A stretch of 64,000 nucleotides of DNA from Augochlora pura (GCF_028453695.1 NC_135780.1:3720001-3784000), one strand, 5' to 3'. Counted from the stretch's first letter, positions 1 through 11,403 are shown. Notes: generated by a model from the letters alone, not told the origin. Made by a program: numbers and translations.

Positions 1-1463
1 TGGTTGAATTTGATTTTCTGTCATTTCTCTACTTTATTTAATTCAACTTCCTGTATTTTGACTTTATTATATAGTTAGTTGAGGTTAAAGTACGATGTTC
101 ATCGAGAATTAAACGAGACTAATTAATTACGAATTCAATTCTAAGATACTGTAATATAATAATTTATTGCTCTCAGGACATCTAGACGGTCAAACGGTAA
201 AAAAACAGAAGTCGAATAAAAATGTCAATCTTGCTCAATAATTTCGATGCTACACTATTTTTTAAATATTTTCCGTTTCCTCGCCGTTTGAAATACCATT
301 TGGTCACGCATGCACGAAACCCGCCGTCTAAGTATAGGACTGGAAAAGCGAACAGTTCTACCAGAAACGATCTTTGTTCGCAGCTATCGCTAACCGGCAC
401 GTTAAACTTTCAAAGTCCCCGACGGAACGTCCCTCGAACTTGAAATTGGATCAGCGGCAGGGGCGACAGGAGGAGGGGTGAGGGGCGGTAGAAAAACGGT
501 CCGGAATGTTCCGGCCGAATCAGTCGAAACAATGCGGCGGCCGGCGGTCTTTTTTTATTCGCTTACACCGTTCATCTTCGTACGTCAGTGATGTCCTTTT
601 CCACCCCTTAGTCGCAATGTGATACGTGTCCTCGATTCCGAAGGTCGATCAGACGACGAACTACCCATCGGGAAATGGGGTGATCCCGTCTCCACACCGA
701 GGCGCATCTTCAACCATCGCGACAGCGACGGAGAGAGAACCTTTTTCCCTACCCGCAAGGATCAATTTAAAGCCGTGGATCCTGCAGGCATCGCGCGGCC
801 ACTATATTACTACCACCGCGCGATACACGGTGGATTGTCAAAGGGAAGGCGACCCCTTCATCATTCGAACGACCATTTTTGAATCGTTGTATACTGGGTC
901 ATCCGACTGTCCCGCGACCGCGAACGTCACGGCGGCACGCTGCGGATCGCGAGGAGGAAAATAAGTTCCATCCAAAACATGTTCGGCGCGACACAAATTC
1001 GCCGCTCGCTAACCCGTTTCGAAAAACCGAGTTCGATTTACTTTATTAATTTCAGTTGTTTATTTCGTTGCTTGATTGTCGCATCTCGGAAATTGCATTA
1101 AAATAAAATAATTTGAAAAGGCATTGCGAAGAAAATAGAAATTTGCTATATTGCTTATATAACGCTTGTATTTATTTAATAGTTTGGCTGTCGTCATCTC
1201 AATAATCGCATGGAAATAAAATATTTTGTGTAAATATAATTTGAGAAGGCATGGTAGATAAAATTAAAATATTTTATTAATTTTATTCAATAAAATTGAA
1301 TAGAACGTAACAGATAAGGGTAGAAATTAATTTTCTTTCTGCAGTCACGTATCACCTCTATTTATTTATTTAACGCGTGACCGTCAACAAAATTGCGAGA
1401 AATTAAAATATTTCATTTTATTCATGTAAGAGGAAAAACAAATCAGCGTAGAAATTCCGTCGA
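1..1463. other. Non-coding stretch, no gene seen
   Basis: A CpG-rich block at about 420-1010 sits between AT-rich flanks. Short frames at 619-964 overlap each other, begin at GTG and show no domain. I see no splice-flanked exon, RNA gene or repeat array here. Confidence 0.6.
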
Positions 1464-1498
1464 CCATATGTGGGTGAGACGGCGGTCGGAGTCTTAAA
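1464..1498 (+). repeat. Dispersed repeat motif, copy 1 (CCATATGTGGGTGA)
   Basis: It begins CCATATGTGGGTGA and ends in GTCTTAAA. It matches 16271-16303 at 26 of the first 30 bases, far beyond chance for loci 15 kb apart. A weaker inverted relative (ACCATGTGGGTGA then GTTAAA on the minus strand) lies at about 12795-12835. The motif looks like the end of a dispersed repeat or transposon, but I cannot name the family. Confidence 0.55.
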
Positions 1499-2245
1499 TA
1501 GAAAAATTAAAAATATCTTCGTCCACGGCTGTGCCAATCGGAGTTTCTTCGTCGTTAATTATTTCCCGGGTGGCGAAGAAGATTTGCATGAAATTATCGA
1601 GGAATTTCAGGGAAACGAAAACCGCTGGAAAACTTTTCTACCGGTACGATATCGCGCTACACGGGGTTGAAACGTGACGACTGGAAAATCATTCCGGCAG
1701 CCACGCGTGCATCACGCCGAAACGGTTATTCTTATCCCTCGCAACTTTAAACAACCGTCTTTATTATCCAGGAAATTCCGCGAGCCACGGTTCTTCGTTT
1801 TACGACAGAAGTTGTTTGCTCGCTTTTCCAGTGGACCGCGGCCGCCTTTTAATTCGAGCAAGAACTTTCCCGATGCCCTCTCCCCGCCAACTTCCCCGCG
1901 CGCGCGCGACCGGAGCACAAACACCCGCGACTAAGTAAATTAGCCGGCTAGCACGGTACACATCCTGTAAAGAATTATCCGGCGATAGCTTAACACTCCG
2001 GCACAGCTGTTGTCAACTGCGCGTGACTCGGGTTCGATAATTTGAAATTGTGAAAATCGATTCGCGCCGCTTTTATTTAAATGTTCCATCGTAATTACGT
2101 TGTTAATTTATCCTACTTTTATTATTCGTTAAGTAAGTATTGTTGAAAAAGTGTATTGCAATTGCGTTGTTAATATTTTTATAGAGTTGTTTAAATTTGT
2201 AAAAATTAATCTTTGTGCGAAACTATTGTTATTCAGTTTATCGGT
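1499..2245. other. Non-coding stretch, no gene seen
   Basis: Moderately GC-rich DNA to about 2040, then AT-rich. Overlapping frames on opposite strands (1674-1934 and 1712-1924) are Arg/Pro/Ser-rich and look like chance frames in CpG-rich DNA. Confidence 0.5.
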
Positions 2246-2520
2246 GCTAGATTTATGGAGTAGTAGAAACTTGTTCAGTTGTTTTGTGTGAGGTTATAAA
2301 AGTAATAATAAGATATTTATTGAGATTTTTAAGTAGACATTTTTATAATTAGTATTGGACGTCTTAAAGACGACTGGACGTCCATTTTAAGTCCATTATA
2401 GGTCTGGACGTCTTACGCTCTAAAATGGAAAACTATGAGACGTCTTTTAATGTAATTAAAATGTTATGTAATATAAATAGAATAGTATATTTATAATAAT
2501 GCAATAATATAATAAAACAA
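2246..2520 (+). repeat. GACGTC-bearing dispersed repeat, copy 1
   Basis: The segment carries four GACGTC palindromes, at 2358, 2377, 2407 and 2439. It starts with a CTAGATT..TGGAGTAGTA block and runs into an ATAAT-rich tail. The same order of blocks (TGGAGTAGTA, TGTTCAGTT, TGGACGTCTTAAAG, GTCTTACG, AATTAAAAT tail) is found inverted at 4930-5173. No coding capacity is visible. It is probably a decayed repeat element of unknown class. Confidence 0.55.
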
Positions 2521-3007
2521 TAATAGAACATAAAAATAATAATAATAATACTAATGCATAATATAATTATAATATTATATAATCCGAGGATCTTTAATTT
2601 CGCACGTCTTATATTACAAACGCAGACATTTTTAAAACATCCCTTAACCATCTAGAAAACATCTTACGAACATCCATGAGACGTATAACTAAAATTTGGA
2701 CTCGTTATCACAGTGTTCGCCTCAAGCAACACGCGTATTAAATAAATTGCCGGACAAACGCGTGCAGCGTTTTGCTCTGCAATCTTAATTCAAAGGAACA
2801 AAACGGTTTAATTAAATGAAATTTTTGCGCGTTCGTGAAACCGCCGGCCGTCAAAGCTTAGAAACAACTCTCTCGCGTCAAGCCCCTTACGATTACGAAA
2901 GTCGCCTAAGGGTGCGTGATTTTTCCGCGAGCGTTGCCACGCGTTCTCTTCTCCGCGGTCTCGTCGAGGACGGTGGACCAAGGAAAGACCGAGAGAAGGG
3001 GGGATAA

Positions 3008-3039
3008 AGAGAGAGCGAGAGAGAGAGAGAGAGAGAGAA
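3008..3039. repeat. (GA)n microsatellite
   Basis: Nearly pure GA dinucleotide run with one C interruption. Confidence 0.9.
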
Positions 3040-3269
3040 GGATTGAGTAACCCTTTCAATAATCCCGTGCGATTATGAACGCGGCCTAAGGCTAGCGATT
3101 CCGACCCGAGAGAAGCAGCTCACCCCGTCCTCGGTGTCGGTGGTTCGTCGTCCGCTGACGGCCTTCGGAAATGGGGGCGTTCGTTCGCAGCCTCGCGGAG
3201 CTCACAGCTCGACCGACAGAGACAGCCCGATCCCGTTGCACCGAGGAGAAACAGAGACGCGATCCAGCT

Positions 3270-3324
3270 GAGAGAGAACGAGAGAAAGAGAGAGAGAGAG
3301 AGAGAAGAAAAGGAGAGAGAGGGA
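3270..3324. repeat. GA-rich simple repeat
   Basis: Interrupted AG/GA tract in a CpG-rich block. Confidence 0.85.
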
Positions 3325-3720
3325 GCAGCGAGAAAAACGAAGGTAACTGCCGGTTCGGAATATCTCCGGGACAAGTTTTCGCTAAGTCCTCCGGCTTTCT
3401 CGCGAAAGGCGTTCTCCCTCCGTCTCTCCCTCCCCGCCGCCCTGTTTCCCTCTCTAACCACCTATCCGCTGGTCTCTTTCCGTCCCAGGCTCAGCCTCCT
3501 ATTCCCGGGAGGGAAGAGAGAGATTCGACGGGAGCGAGACGAAAGTACGGCCGACTCGGATTTAACTGAATCGACTGCAGCGAAATTGATCCTGATCTAG
3601 TCCCGAGCCAAGTCGAACGGATCCGCGGCAGTTTAAACAATGCTACAGGATACACCCGCGTTAATCCTTCCGCCAAGCTCCGTGAACGCCGTCCTTGGCA
3701 GGACGAGGGTCTCGCCGTGC

Positions 3721-4929
3721 GCGGCGTTTGACGAATCAGGGGATGGTTCCGGTATGGGAGGCGGTTAAGGCGATTTGTAGATTTTTTTTGTAACAGATGG
3801 AAGCGAGATGATTTTCTGGGCTTTTTAATATTTTATTGTCTGTGTTTCGAGGTAAGTTGCTTTTTTTTTTGTTAAAATTAGGTGGGTCTTGGTCTATGGG
3901 GGTGGTCGAAAAATTCTCTTTCATCGTTGAGGTTAAGTGAAGCTTCTTGATTGTGTAAAGAAAATGGACTTAAATCGAGTGATATTTTCATGCCAGTGAT
4001 CATGTGAAAATATTGTAACAAGTTATATTTTTATCGCGTTATTGCATTTCATAGTCAAAGATGACTTTTTTAACGAATTCCTGGTATTTACTTATTCCTT
4101 AAAAATTGGTAAATTTCGAGATACTCGGGGATGTCATGGGTTCGCAGATTGCGAGAGGGTGTATTTTTTAATTAAAAATCCTTTGCAGCAGACTGAAAAA
4201 TGATCGCATTTAAAATTTAACGCGGCGGCTTGTGACTTTGGTAATTTTTGGAATTTCAAAATTGTCTATTAATTGAATATTCTTGGAGCATCGAGGAAAG
4301 TGAAAAACGAGGGAATAGTCGATTTTTGAAAGTTCAAGACCAGAATTTGTTTTTAAGAATCTCTCTCTCTCTCTCTCCCTCTCCCTTGCTGGCCCTTTCG
4401 CCCGTGAACGACGCGATTCCTCAGAACTGTTTGTTAAAAGTTTCGATTGTCTCGGCGAATCGAGCGTAACGAGCTGCGGGGGATGCGGCCGCTCCCGTCC
4501 CCGTGACGGAGGGAAATTGAAAAGGGGCAGGGTGTGTTTCTGACTGTCGAATCGCTCTTGGCTTAATTTCACTGGCGGCCGGAATCGCGACGGAGGTACG
4601 CTAACCGTCCTTTTGCACATCCGAAATTGAAACACGCTCCCTCCCCCCCGCGGAACGCGAACATTCTTCCGGCAAGAACCGAAACTTCGCTCGCGCCCCC
4701 GACATTTCTCTTGGGGATGACTTATGGGGATGAATACTTTCTTGAAATTCGCTTCTTTCCACCGTTCTTCGAGCGAATTAGAAATTTTCAGTCCAACGGT
4801 TCCTATTCCTGCGACGAGAAAGGGTTGCCGAACAGAATTATCTAATACAAATAATTTCTGTATTTCATTATTACATAAATATTATTTTTAAATAAGTCTA
4901 CTCTATGTAAATTATATACGAAGTTTTTG
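3721..4929. other. Non-coding stretch, mixed composition
   Basis: A CT microsatellite lies at 4360-4385 and a CpG-rich patch at about 4460-4720. At 3799-3851 a TTTTTTTTGTAACAG acceptor-like site is followed 53 bases later by a GAG/GTAAGT donor, with one open frame between them. The peptide is unrecognisable and this is probably chance. Confidence 0.45.
4360..4385. repeat. (CT)n microsatellite
   Basis: Short CT dinucleotide run ending in CCCTCTCCC. Confidence 0.85.
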
Positions 4930-5173
4930 TTTAACTTACTGTATTTATTTATTTATTTTATTATATTATTATAACTGTATTATATTATATTTTAATTATG
5001 TCGTAAGACATGTATTTTAGATCTAGTTTAGATCTGAAATGGATACAAAATGGACAACTTTAAGACGTCCAGTATTTATTAGTGTAATATTTATATATTA
5101 TTACTATTGTTACTTCGTTAAACTGAACAGTATCGTTTGACTACTTTTACTTTTACTACTCCACGAATCTAGT
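4930..5173 (-). repeat. GACGTC-bearing dispersed repeat, copy 2 (inverted)
   Basis: Read on the minus strand it follows 2246-2520 block by block: TGGAGTAGTA, TGTTCAGTT, AGTAATAATA, CTGGACGTCTTAAAG, GTCCATTTT, TGTCTTACG, then an AATTAAAAT/TATAATAATATAATAAAA tail. It keeps only one GACGTC palindrome (5064-5069). The copies are diverged and contain indels. Confidence 0.55.
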
Positions 5174-5713
5174 TCTAATAACTTGAATTCTAATGGTTTA
5201 GAGTAAACATTAATTTTGACTTATTACCTCCTATTTATTACTTTAACACCATTACTACAACACACTATTTTACTTAAATATTAGACAATTCCATATACTA
5301 TTTAAATTACCTAACTTTTACTCCAAGATTTAATGAAACTACAAACGAGACAATTATCGAGGATACCACGAAACCGCAATTCTCGCCGCAATATCTCTGA
5401 AAGCGCAGCCTTCCACCCGGCCGCGAATTCTAAAATAAAGTGACGCGTTTTCACCTGTTTTCGAAGGGGTGTTTTCGTAGCAGGCCTCTCAGGGCTGCGC
5501 GAGGCGGCACCGTCGACGGGGTCACCGCGAATCAGGTGGAGACCTTCAATTATTCTCGTAAAGAATCGAAGGTTTCGCTTGCTTGGTCCGGCGATTCGGA
5601 GCGCAAACAGATCTAATTCGAGCGAAGAATTTCCAGCCGGCGCTCACCGGACGTAGAATGGATCCCGACGGAAAGGAAACCAGGATGAAACAGTCGGTCG
5701 GTCGGTCGGCCGA

Positions 5714-5740
5714 GGGGGGAGGGGGGGGGGGGGGCAGGGG
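5714..5740. repeat. Poly-G tract
   Basis: Six G, one A, fourteen G, CA, then four more G. It lies about 105 bases from a poly-C run on the same strand. Confidence 0.9.
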
Positions 5741-5845
5741 GCAGGGAAGGGGGAATGACGACGAGGGTGGTAGGGGGCCGTGGGCCAGGGGGTGGGAGCG
5801 GGCGCCGGGAGCGGAGCTAGTTGACACATTTGCGCCGCGTTTACT

Positions 5846-5859
5846 CCCCCCCCCCCCCC
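5846..5859. repeat. Poly-C tract
   Basis: Fourteen consecutive C, complementary to the upstream G-run, so the pair could fold as an inverted repeat or form quadruplex/i-motif structures. Confidence 0.9.
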
Positions 5860-6389
5860 TCCTCCCCATCCTTCTGCGGTGCGTTAGAGTGCAGCCCCGG
5901 TCGCCCTGTGCACCGGGGCGCAATGCACTCTCGAGGCCTTGCACCGTACAGTGATCCTCAACTAATCTTATATCCCCCTCGATTAGAATTCCATTGATCA
6001 AAGTATTTTTATACGCGCAACCTTCAGCCGCCTGTTTGCTGGATAGGTAGGCCTAGGGCATTGGGGTAAAGATTTTCCCTTTTCGCGTCCACGGGCATCC
6101 TTGCTCACCCCTCCCTGACCCCCGATCCCCCTCGCGCGACTCCGGGGGGTGGCTCTCGTTCGAGACACATTCCGTTGCTCTAGATTTCGTTCGGCTGGGC
6201 GAATTCTTTCGTTTTTAGCCGACGGAATTGATCCGGGACGTTCGGCGACCTTGAAGCGGCCTGTCGAAGTTCGCGCGTTCACGGAGCGCGGCCATTTTGA
6301 TGACGCTGCGCGCTTCGATAACATTCTATATGGTCACGTACCAGTCGGAATTCATTGAAATCGTTTTCCAAGTGAATTTTAGTCGCTTG

Positions 6390-6452
6390 TAAGTAATGAT
6401 TAGTGTATCGTAAGTAATAATTAATGTATCGTAAGTAATAATTAGTGTATCG
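6390..6452. repeat. 21-bp tandem triplication
   Basis: Three 21-bp units built on TAAGTAATRATTARTGTATCG (positions 6390, 6411, 6432), differing at single bases. They lie inside copy 1 of the larger duplication. Confidence 0.85.
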
Positions 6453-6692
6453 TAAGTTTATGAATTGATTTTTTATTCCGACCGGAAGTCTGTGAATCGA
6501 TTGTCATGGACGCCAGAATCGATTCGGGATATTTTGATGACGCTGCGCGCTTCGAGAATATTTTATACGGTCTCGTACTAGCCTGAATTTATTGAAATAA
6601 TCCCAAGTGAATTTTAGTTAACTGTAGGTAATTAATATTTTATCATAAACGTGTGAATTGGTTTTTTATTCTGGCCGGAAGTCTGAGAATCG

Positions 6693-6706
6693 ATTGTCAT
6701 GGCGAC
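6693..6706. promoter_or_regulatory. X-box-like palindrome (RFX-type), weak
   Basis: ATTGTC-AT-GGCGAC fits the RFX X-box half-site layout RYYNYY-N1-3-RRNRAC. The duplicated copy at about 6497 has GGACGC in the right half and loses the fit. This is a motif match only. Confidence 0.2.
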
Positions 6707-6707
6707 C

Positions 6708-8184
6708 AATATATAATAACAGCAAATTATTATTTGCTATTAGTTAGTTACTGATTTTGAATATTAGACACCTTTCGCGGCGAATAAAATAAATAAAATA
6801 GATAAAATAAATATTGTTTAATGCTATGAAAATATAAAAATATTCATCTATAAGGTTGACCAAGTGTTAGACGCGATGCAAGAATAATTCTCATTAATAC
6901 GAGTAAAAATAGCTGTCACAATAATGTGTTCCCAAAACAATTCCCTAAGGGAGATTCCTGCGTTTTATTCCCAATTTTATATTTCGAAGTAAATCTTACC
7001 TCAACAATAACGAAATAACAACGAAGCTTGTACGTGAATAGTAGAAGACCGACGAATCGACAATCGAGAAAACACAGGCGCGTGCGCGCGCGATCTGTAG
7101 AAATTGCCACTCGAAATTGCCGGCGCGCGAGAGTAGCGGACAATTAACAATCGATACAGCCGGGTCGATCGGAGCGGCGTGTTACGGAACCGGCTATTAA
7201 AAAATTACTCAACCGCGACGTTTATGAACTTCGGTCGTGCTCGCCTCGCCGGAGCTAAGATCGCGAATTTATGCCGGCGATAAATTCGGTTCCGCGCGGA
7301 CAGCAACGATATCGTCGCGCGGTGGAAAAAGGGAAAAACAGCGAGAAAGTTTCTCAACCGGTGCCACTTCGCCGCGCGGGCCGCGTTTACGACGACAAAA
7401 CAGTTCGTCGCCGTGTTACGAGAACCCGGGGCGTTCTCCGTGAAATCGGAAATGCCGCGCGGGTCAACGGCGGTCGCCGCGCCGCGGACGCGGCGGTTTC
7501 GCGTTTTATTCCGGCGATCGCCGCGCCGCGGACGCGGCGGTTTCGCGTTTTATTCCGGCGATCGCCGCGGTCCGTCTCGTTTTACGATTCGGCGCGAATG
7601 TTTCTTAATAACGGGTCTCTCCGGCTACGGCACGCCGCGCCATTGTCCGAGCAAATCCCTTTTATTTTCGATGGTTTTACGGGCGCAGTAACCCCACGGC
7701 CTGACCGGCCGAGAGACAAACTCTCGCGTTGCGGGATCGTTCGTCAACCTGCCGTTGCGAGAGAGAAACGCGCGGCGCCGCGACAGCTCCGATCGCAAGA
7801 AAACGATGGAAGAAATTAGACGTCCGTGGGCCGCGTCGTTGTTTTTCGGACACCGGAGAATGCGATAGTCGCTTTCTGCAATCATGGTTTTCGTTTTATT
7901 ATTGTCATTGTTTCTGGGTAGTGGAACATGTGCTTGCGCATACCCTGCTGCGTTAAGGGTAGTTGAGACGGTTACCAAACAATGCGATTTAATATTTATC
8001 GAATAAGATATACTAAGTCTTTTTAGTCGAAAATAAGCAAAATGGAAGAACGAAGAAATTTGATAAATCTTAACCCTTATCGATTATTAACCCTTACACT
8101 GTATAATGTTACCTGGGATATATGTCCAATTTTTTCAATTAAAATTCAGGCGTGAACAAGATAGAAGAACAACAATGCGGATTA
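6708..8184. other. Non-coding stretch, CpG-rich after 7060
   Basis: AT-rich to about 7060, then CpG-rich to about 7850. Overlapping frames on both strands at 7237-7978 include one that runs through the 44-bp tandem repeat. A GAG/GTAAGA donor-like site on the minus strand (near 7000) follows a short frame, but the product is unrecognisable. Lone TTAACCCTTA ends occur at 8070 and 8087. Confidence 0.45.
7471..7569. repeat. 44-bp GC-rich tandem repeat, 2.25 copies
   Basis: Units at 7471-7514 and 7515-7558 differ at one base (CGGTCG versus CGATCG), followed by a partial third unit. The near identity implies a recent duplication. The core is CCGCGCCGCGGACGCGGCGG. Confidence 0.92.
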
Positions 8185-8188
8185 TTAA

Positions 8189-8336
8189 CCCTTTGCATTC
8201 GAAGCTATTTTATCTATATATTTTAAACATATCTTCTGGTCTAAAGTGTGTCTATTTAATACAATTGCGATTTATGCAGCGATTTTTGAGTCTACTGTCC
8301 ATATACTATCCGCAATCATCGTTCGAGTGTAAAGGG
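8189..8336. mobile_element. piggyBac-like MITE, 148 bp, intact TTAA ends
   Basis: TTAA lies directly on both sides (8185-8188 and 8337-8340). The ends are CCCTTTGCATTCGAA and, read inward from the right, CCCTTTACACTCGAA, so 13 of 15 bases match. There is no coding capacity. TTAA duplication plus CCC-starting inverted repeats is the known signature of piggyBac-class insertions. It is a shortened relative of 30023-30275 and 45990-46224. Confidence 0.8.
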
Positions 8337-8340
8337 TTAA

Positions 8341-10389
8341 GTACAAACTCAAGGAATTTCTAATATCACATTGGATCCGCTGGAATTGCAGTAAATCGCC
8401 TATTTGGAAGTTCGTCGGACAATAAGAGGACACGGGAATAATTAAATGAAGTACACACCTGGCATATTAACCCATTTACAGCGGTTCGACTCTCCTCCGA
8501 TCCGGCGGCACCGTCATCTTTCCTACCATTGTCCTCGATTTCCTTCCGACCTAATTGTGTTCTCATTTCCTTAAAAACATCCGTAATTCTGTAAAACCAC
8601 CGCGGTCCCGTCTTGACACGCGGTCGCCGGCAAAAGGTTTCTTTCGAAGGCGTCGTTGACATCGATAACAGCGTCCCCGTGTATTCCACGGGACGTCATC
8701 CCCCTTCCCCTGGATAAGATTACGCGGAGCCGGCAAAAATTGGATCGGAAAATTCGATTCCGTGTCGCGGCCGGTGAGAGAGCCGTTCGTGAAATTCCAT
8801 CGGAAATACCGCGGGATCGACGCCGCGTCGGTCAGCCCCGAGGAACAGAGTCAACGAACTCGTGGAAGTCAGAAGCGTAAAAGGTCCCCCCTCGTAAGTG
8901 AGTTTCACGGCGGCCGCGCGGCGCAACGAGAAGTTTCACAACCCGACGCCGCTCTTTCGCCTGGCGTGCCGCGGCATGCAAATCCGCTCTGCATACCCGG
9001 CCGCTAACTGCACCGCCTATATCTCCGCGTGTTCGGCTTGCGAGCGCGCTGCCTCCGGCTGCCCATATAAATTGATCCCCGCACTTGCGAAAAGCCGCGG
9101 AGCGGGGCCCTTCAAATTTCGAAAGACGACGCATCCTCCGCCGTCACTTGTCTTAATAATATCACCGTCTTCGCCGAGCGCGGCGTCGGTCGAATATTAT
9201 CTCCGACCGATCTTGAAGATTCTATCGATCAATATTAATTTTCTAGTTTAACTTTAATTATTTCAATTGCCTTAACTATATGACGATTCTAGGGGCTGAT
9301 CGTTGCCGTTGAATATATTAAAAACAAGATTAAAAATTAAATAACATAACTTGCTGTTGTATTAGAATCAACAGAAAAATAATATATTTGTAAGAAGAGC
9401 CTCCGGAGATGTTTCATAAGAAATTAATGAATAAACTAAAGAATTACCGGACTCAAAAATTGTACAGGTAAAATGCCTCGTCGTGTGAGTGTTAACGTGC
9501 AACGATCTTCGAGGAAAATGTCTAGAGAAATTCCCCGAAAAATCGCGATTGCTAATAGAAAATAGGCGAAGTGAAATTTGAGGGGATTCCCGTTTCCCAG
9601 GACGACGGGTGGATCAAGCCGAGCCTGGATCGGATCGTGGGAACTCCATCAATAGCAGAGATTCGGGGAGCCGCGGAAACGATTCCGCGGCGAGTCGCGT
9701 GACAGGCGTTCAAGTCTCCCGGGGGGTGGAGAGGGAGAGATGCTCGGCATCCACGGCTCGCGTCGGAATCGACGATCCCGTGACGAGACGCGGCCACCCC
9801 CGTTTCCGTTCGAGCACGTAGAAATTCATCCCGGCGATCGCGAACGTCGACGGGGGGGAAAGTTCCGGATTTCGTAACGGCGCGAACGGAGCCGAAAGTT
9901 CGACGTCCCGTGACTGCGCTCCAGTTCGGTTCGAATCCGCCTGCTCCGTTTCACAGCGGCCGATCGAACACGCCGCGCGGATTTTATTCTCCTTCGTCCG
10001 GGGAAATCCCGAACGGTGCCGGCTACACCGCTCTCGGCGCTACCTGTCTAACGAGCACACCTTCGCTTTTTTTGTCATAATCGTATGAACGACATCAAAT
10101 TAGTCGCTTTATCCTCGGCGTCCTGAAAAACGCGCGATGATTTGTTGCGACGAGATAGTTGGACAAATAATTTAGAGATGTATGGATAGTATGTGTTATC
10201 CTAGTATAGTTATCCTATTACTATTTTGTTGAATTTATTTAATAGATATTTACGTAATGAATAATCGTGAATTTTCTAGACGATGTGTTGTAACTGTTAG
10301 CAGAGTATTTATCTTAAAACCGTAGCGTTGATTGCAGCTTGATTGGAAATTAATCAAAACTGTTAAAATTCCTCGAAATAAATTGCTAA
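8341..10389. other. Mostly CpG-rich non-coding block
   Basis: CpG-rich at about 8490-9190 and 9580-10060, AT-rich between and after. A CTC/GTAAGTGAG donor match at about 8893 follows a basic frame (8762 onward), but the exon end is poor and no domain is visible. A GGTTCGAATCC at 9928 resembles a tRNA B box but has no A box or stems around it. Confidence 0.45.
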
Positions 10390-10690
10390 AATAATCAAAC
10401 ATAAAACAATGAAATACATAGTAATGAAATTGGAAGTAATGAAATAGAAAATATGTGAAATATGAGATAATGGAACCGAAAACAATAGAATAGAAAATAC
10501 TGAAATATAAGGTAATGGAACAGAAAACAATAGAATAGAAAATACTGAAATATAAGGTAATGAAAGACGAAAGAATGAAACAGAAAATACTGCAACATAA
10601 AATACTGTAATATAAAATCCTGAGATATAGAACAATGAAATATAAAACAGCGAAATATAAGCAAAATAATAAAATATAAAATAACGAAAC
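10390..10690. repeat. AT-rich tandem array, about 45-bp units made of 15-bp subunits
   Basis: Two adjacent units of about 45 bases (near 10466-10555) are nearly identical, built on GGAACAGAAAACAATAGAAT and AGAAAATACTGAAATATAAG. The flanks decay into A-rich GAAATAUAAA-like 15-mers (U meaning T). All three minus-strand frames are open because of the periodicity, giving artefactual Phe/Tyr/Ile/Ser-rich frames. Confidence 0.85.
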
Positions 10691-11403
10691 GTAGAACAGT
10701 CGAGCATTAAACAATCAGATCGAGTTGCACAGAGTGCAACAACGGCCCCGGTTTCCGAGCAATTAATTAGATATCCGACTTATCTCGGCCGCTAAACCTC
10801 GAGAGATCGGGGAGTTTATCGAACGAATCGTCTTGAAAACAGCACTGTTTACAGCAGGACGGTACGTGGGAATAAGCCGCGTTGCAGTGGGACAGTTCAT
10901 CGACACCGGACCGATTCTAAGTCGAACGGCGGACCGCGAACGATCGGCCGAGATACGGGAGGATTGCACAAGAGATCGGCAATAAACAGAGAGACACAGA
11001 TAACCGATCCGTGTGTAGAGCCGCGAAGGCGCCACGTTACCGCTCCACATTTGCATGCCTGTTTAATAAGGAGACCGAACTGCCCGGTGTACCGGGGGTC
11101 CGCATGCCTAACCGCCGCCTGGCTGCATTTAGGCCGCTAATGAATTTCGTAAGAGCACCGCGACTGTGAACTGCATCGGCGATGGAGTGGGTGGTCTTTA
11201 TCCTTGGGCGCTTTCTAACGAGCTTCGATCGACGTGCATCTGGTCCCGTGCACTTTCTAAGGTCTCGCGCGGTTCTTGACACCACCGGGAACGGGGGATG
11301 AACGACGTTCGCGTGACGCCGCTCGAACGTTCTTAACCCCGCGATCGATCAATCACGATCCTTCGATCTGCTTTGGCAATCATCGTAATTGGAAATCTGA
11401 TGG
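10691..11403. other. CpG-moderate non-coding stretch, no gene seen
   Basis: Two minus-strand frames (10763-11056 and 11037-11285) are Arg/Ser-rich with no recognisable motif and no clear splice sites. Confidence 0.45.

Larger units (their letters stand above)
2521..3720. other. AT-rich then GC-rich non-coding block with GA tracts
   Basis: AT-rich to about 2800, then CpG-rich. Frames on both strands at 2808-3676 overlap and are dominated by translated GA/CT repeats (Arg-Glu or Ser-Leu runs). They are treated as artefacts. No exon or promoter can be called with confidence. Confidence 0.5.
5174..6292. other. AT-rich then CpG/G-rich non-coding block
   Basis: From about 5380 the DNA is CpG-rich, with strand-asymmetric homopolymers (G-run at 5714, C-run at 5846). 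Frames at 5546-6001 and 5583-5954 on opposite strands are Gly/Arg- or Pro-rich translations of these runs and are not supported as genes. Confidence 0.5.
6293..6707. repeat. Tandem duplication of a segment of about 200 bases
   Basis: Copy 1 (about 6293-6512) and copy 2 (about 6530-6707) share ATTTTGATGACGCTGCG, CAAGTGAATTTTAGT, a GTGAATTG/TGAATTG block before TTTTTTATTC, CCGGAAGTCTG and CGATTGTCATGG in the same order. Copy 1 carries an extra 21-bp triplication at 6390-6452, which explains its greater length. No frame is conserved between the copies. Confidence 0.75.

Noticed and set aside
3799..3851. Possible 53-base micro-exon between TTTTTTTTGTAACAG and GAG/GTAAGT
   Set aside because: Both sites are good, but there is no neighbouring coding sequence on the plus strand and the peptide is unrecognisable.
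6916..7143. Minus-strand frame leading into GTTGAG/GTAAGA, considered as a second recursive site or first exon
   Set aside because: GAG is a poor acceptor end, the pyrimidine tract is interrupted and the frame lacks any domain.
9926..9940. tRNA B-box-like GGTTCGAATCC
   Set aside because: No A box at the expected distance and no cloverleaf stems around it.
10250..10714. 154-codon minus-strand frame, Phe/Tyr/Ile/Ser-rich, resembling a membrane protein
   Set aside because: It is a translation of the 15/45-bp tandem array. All three frames are open there for the same reason.
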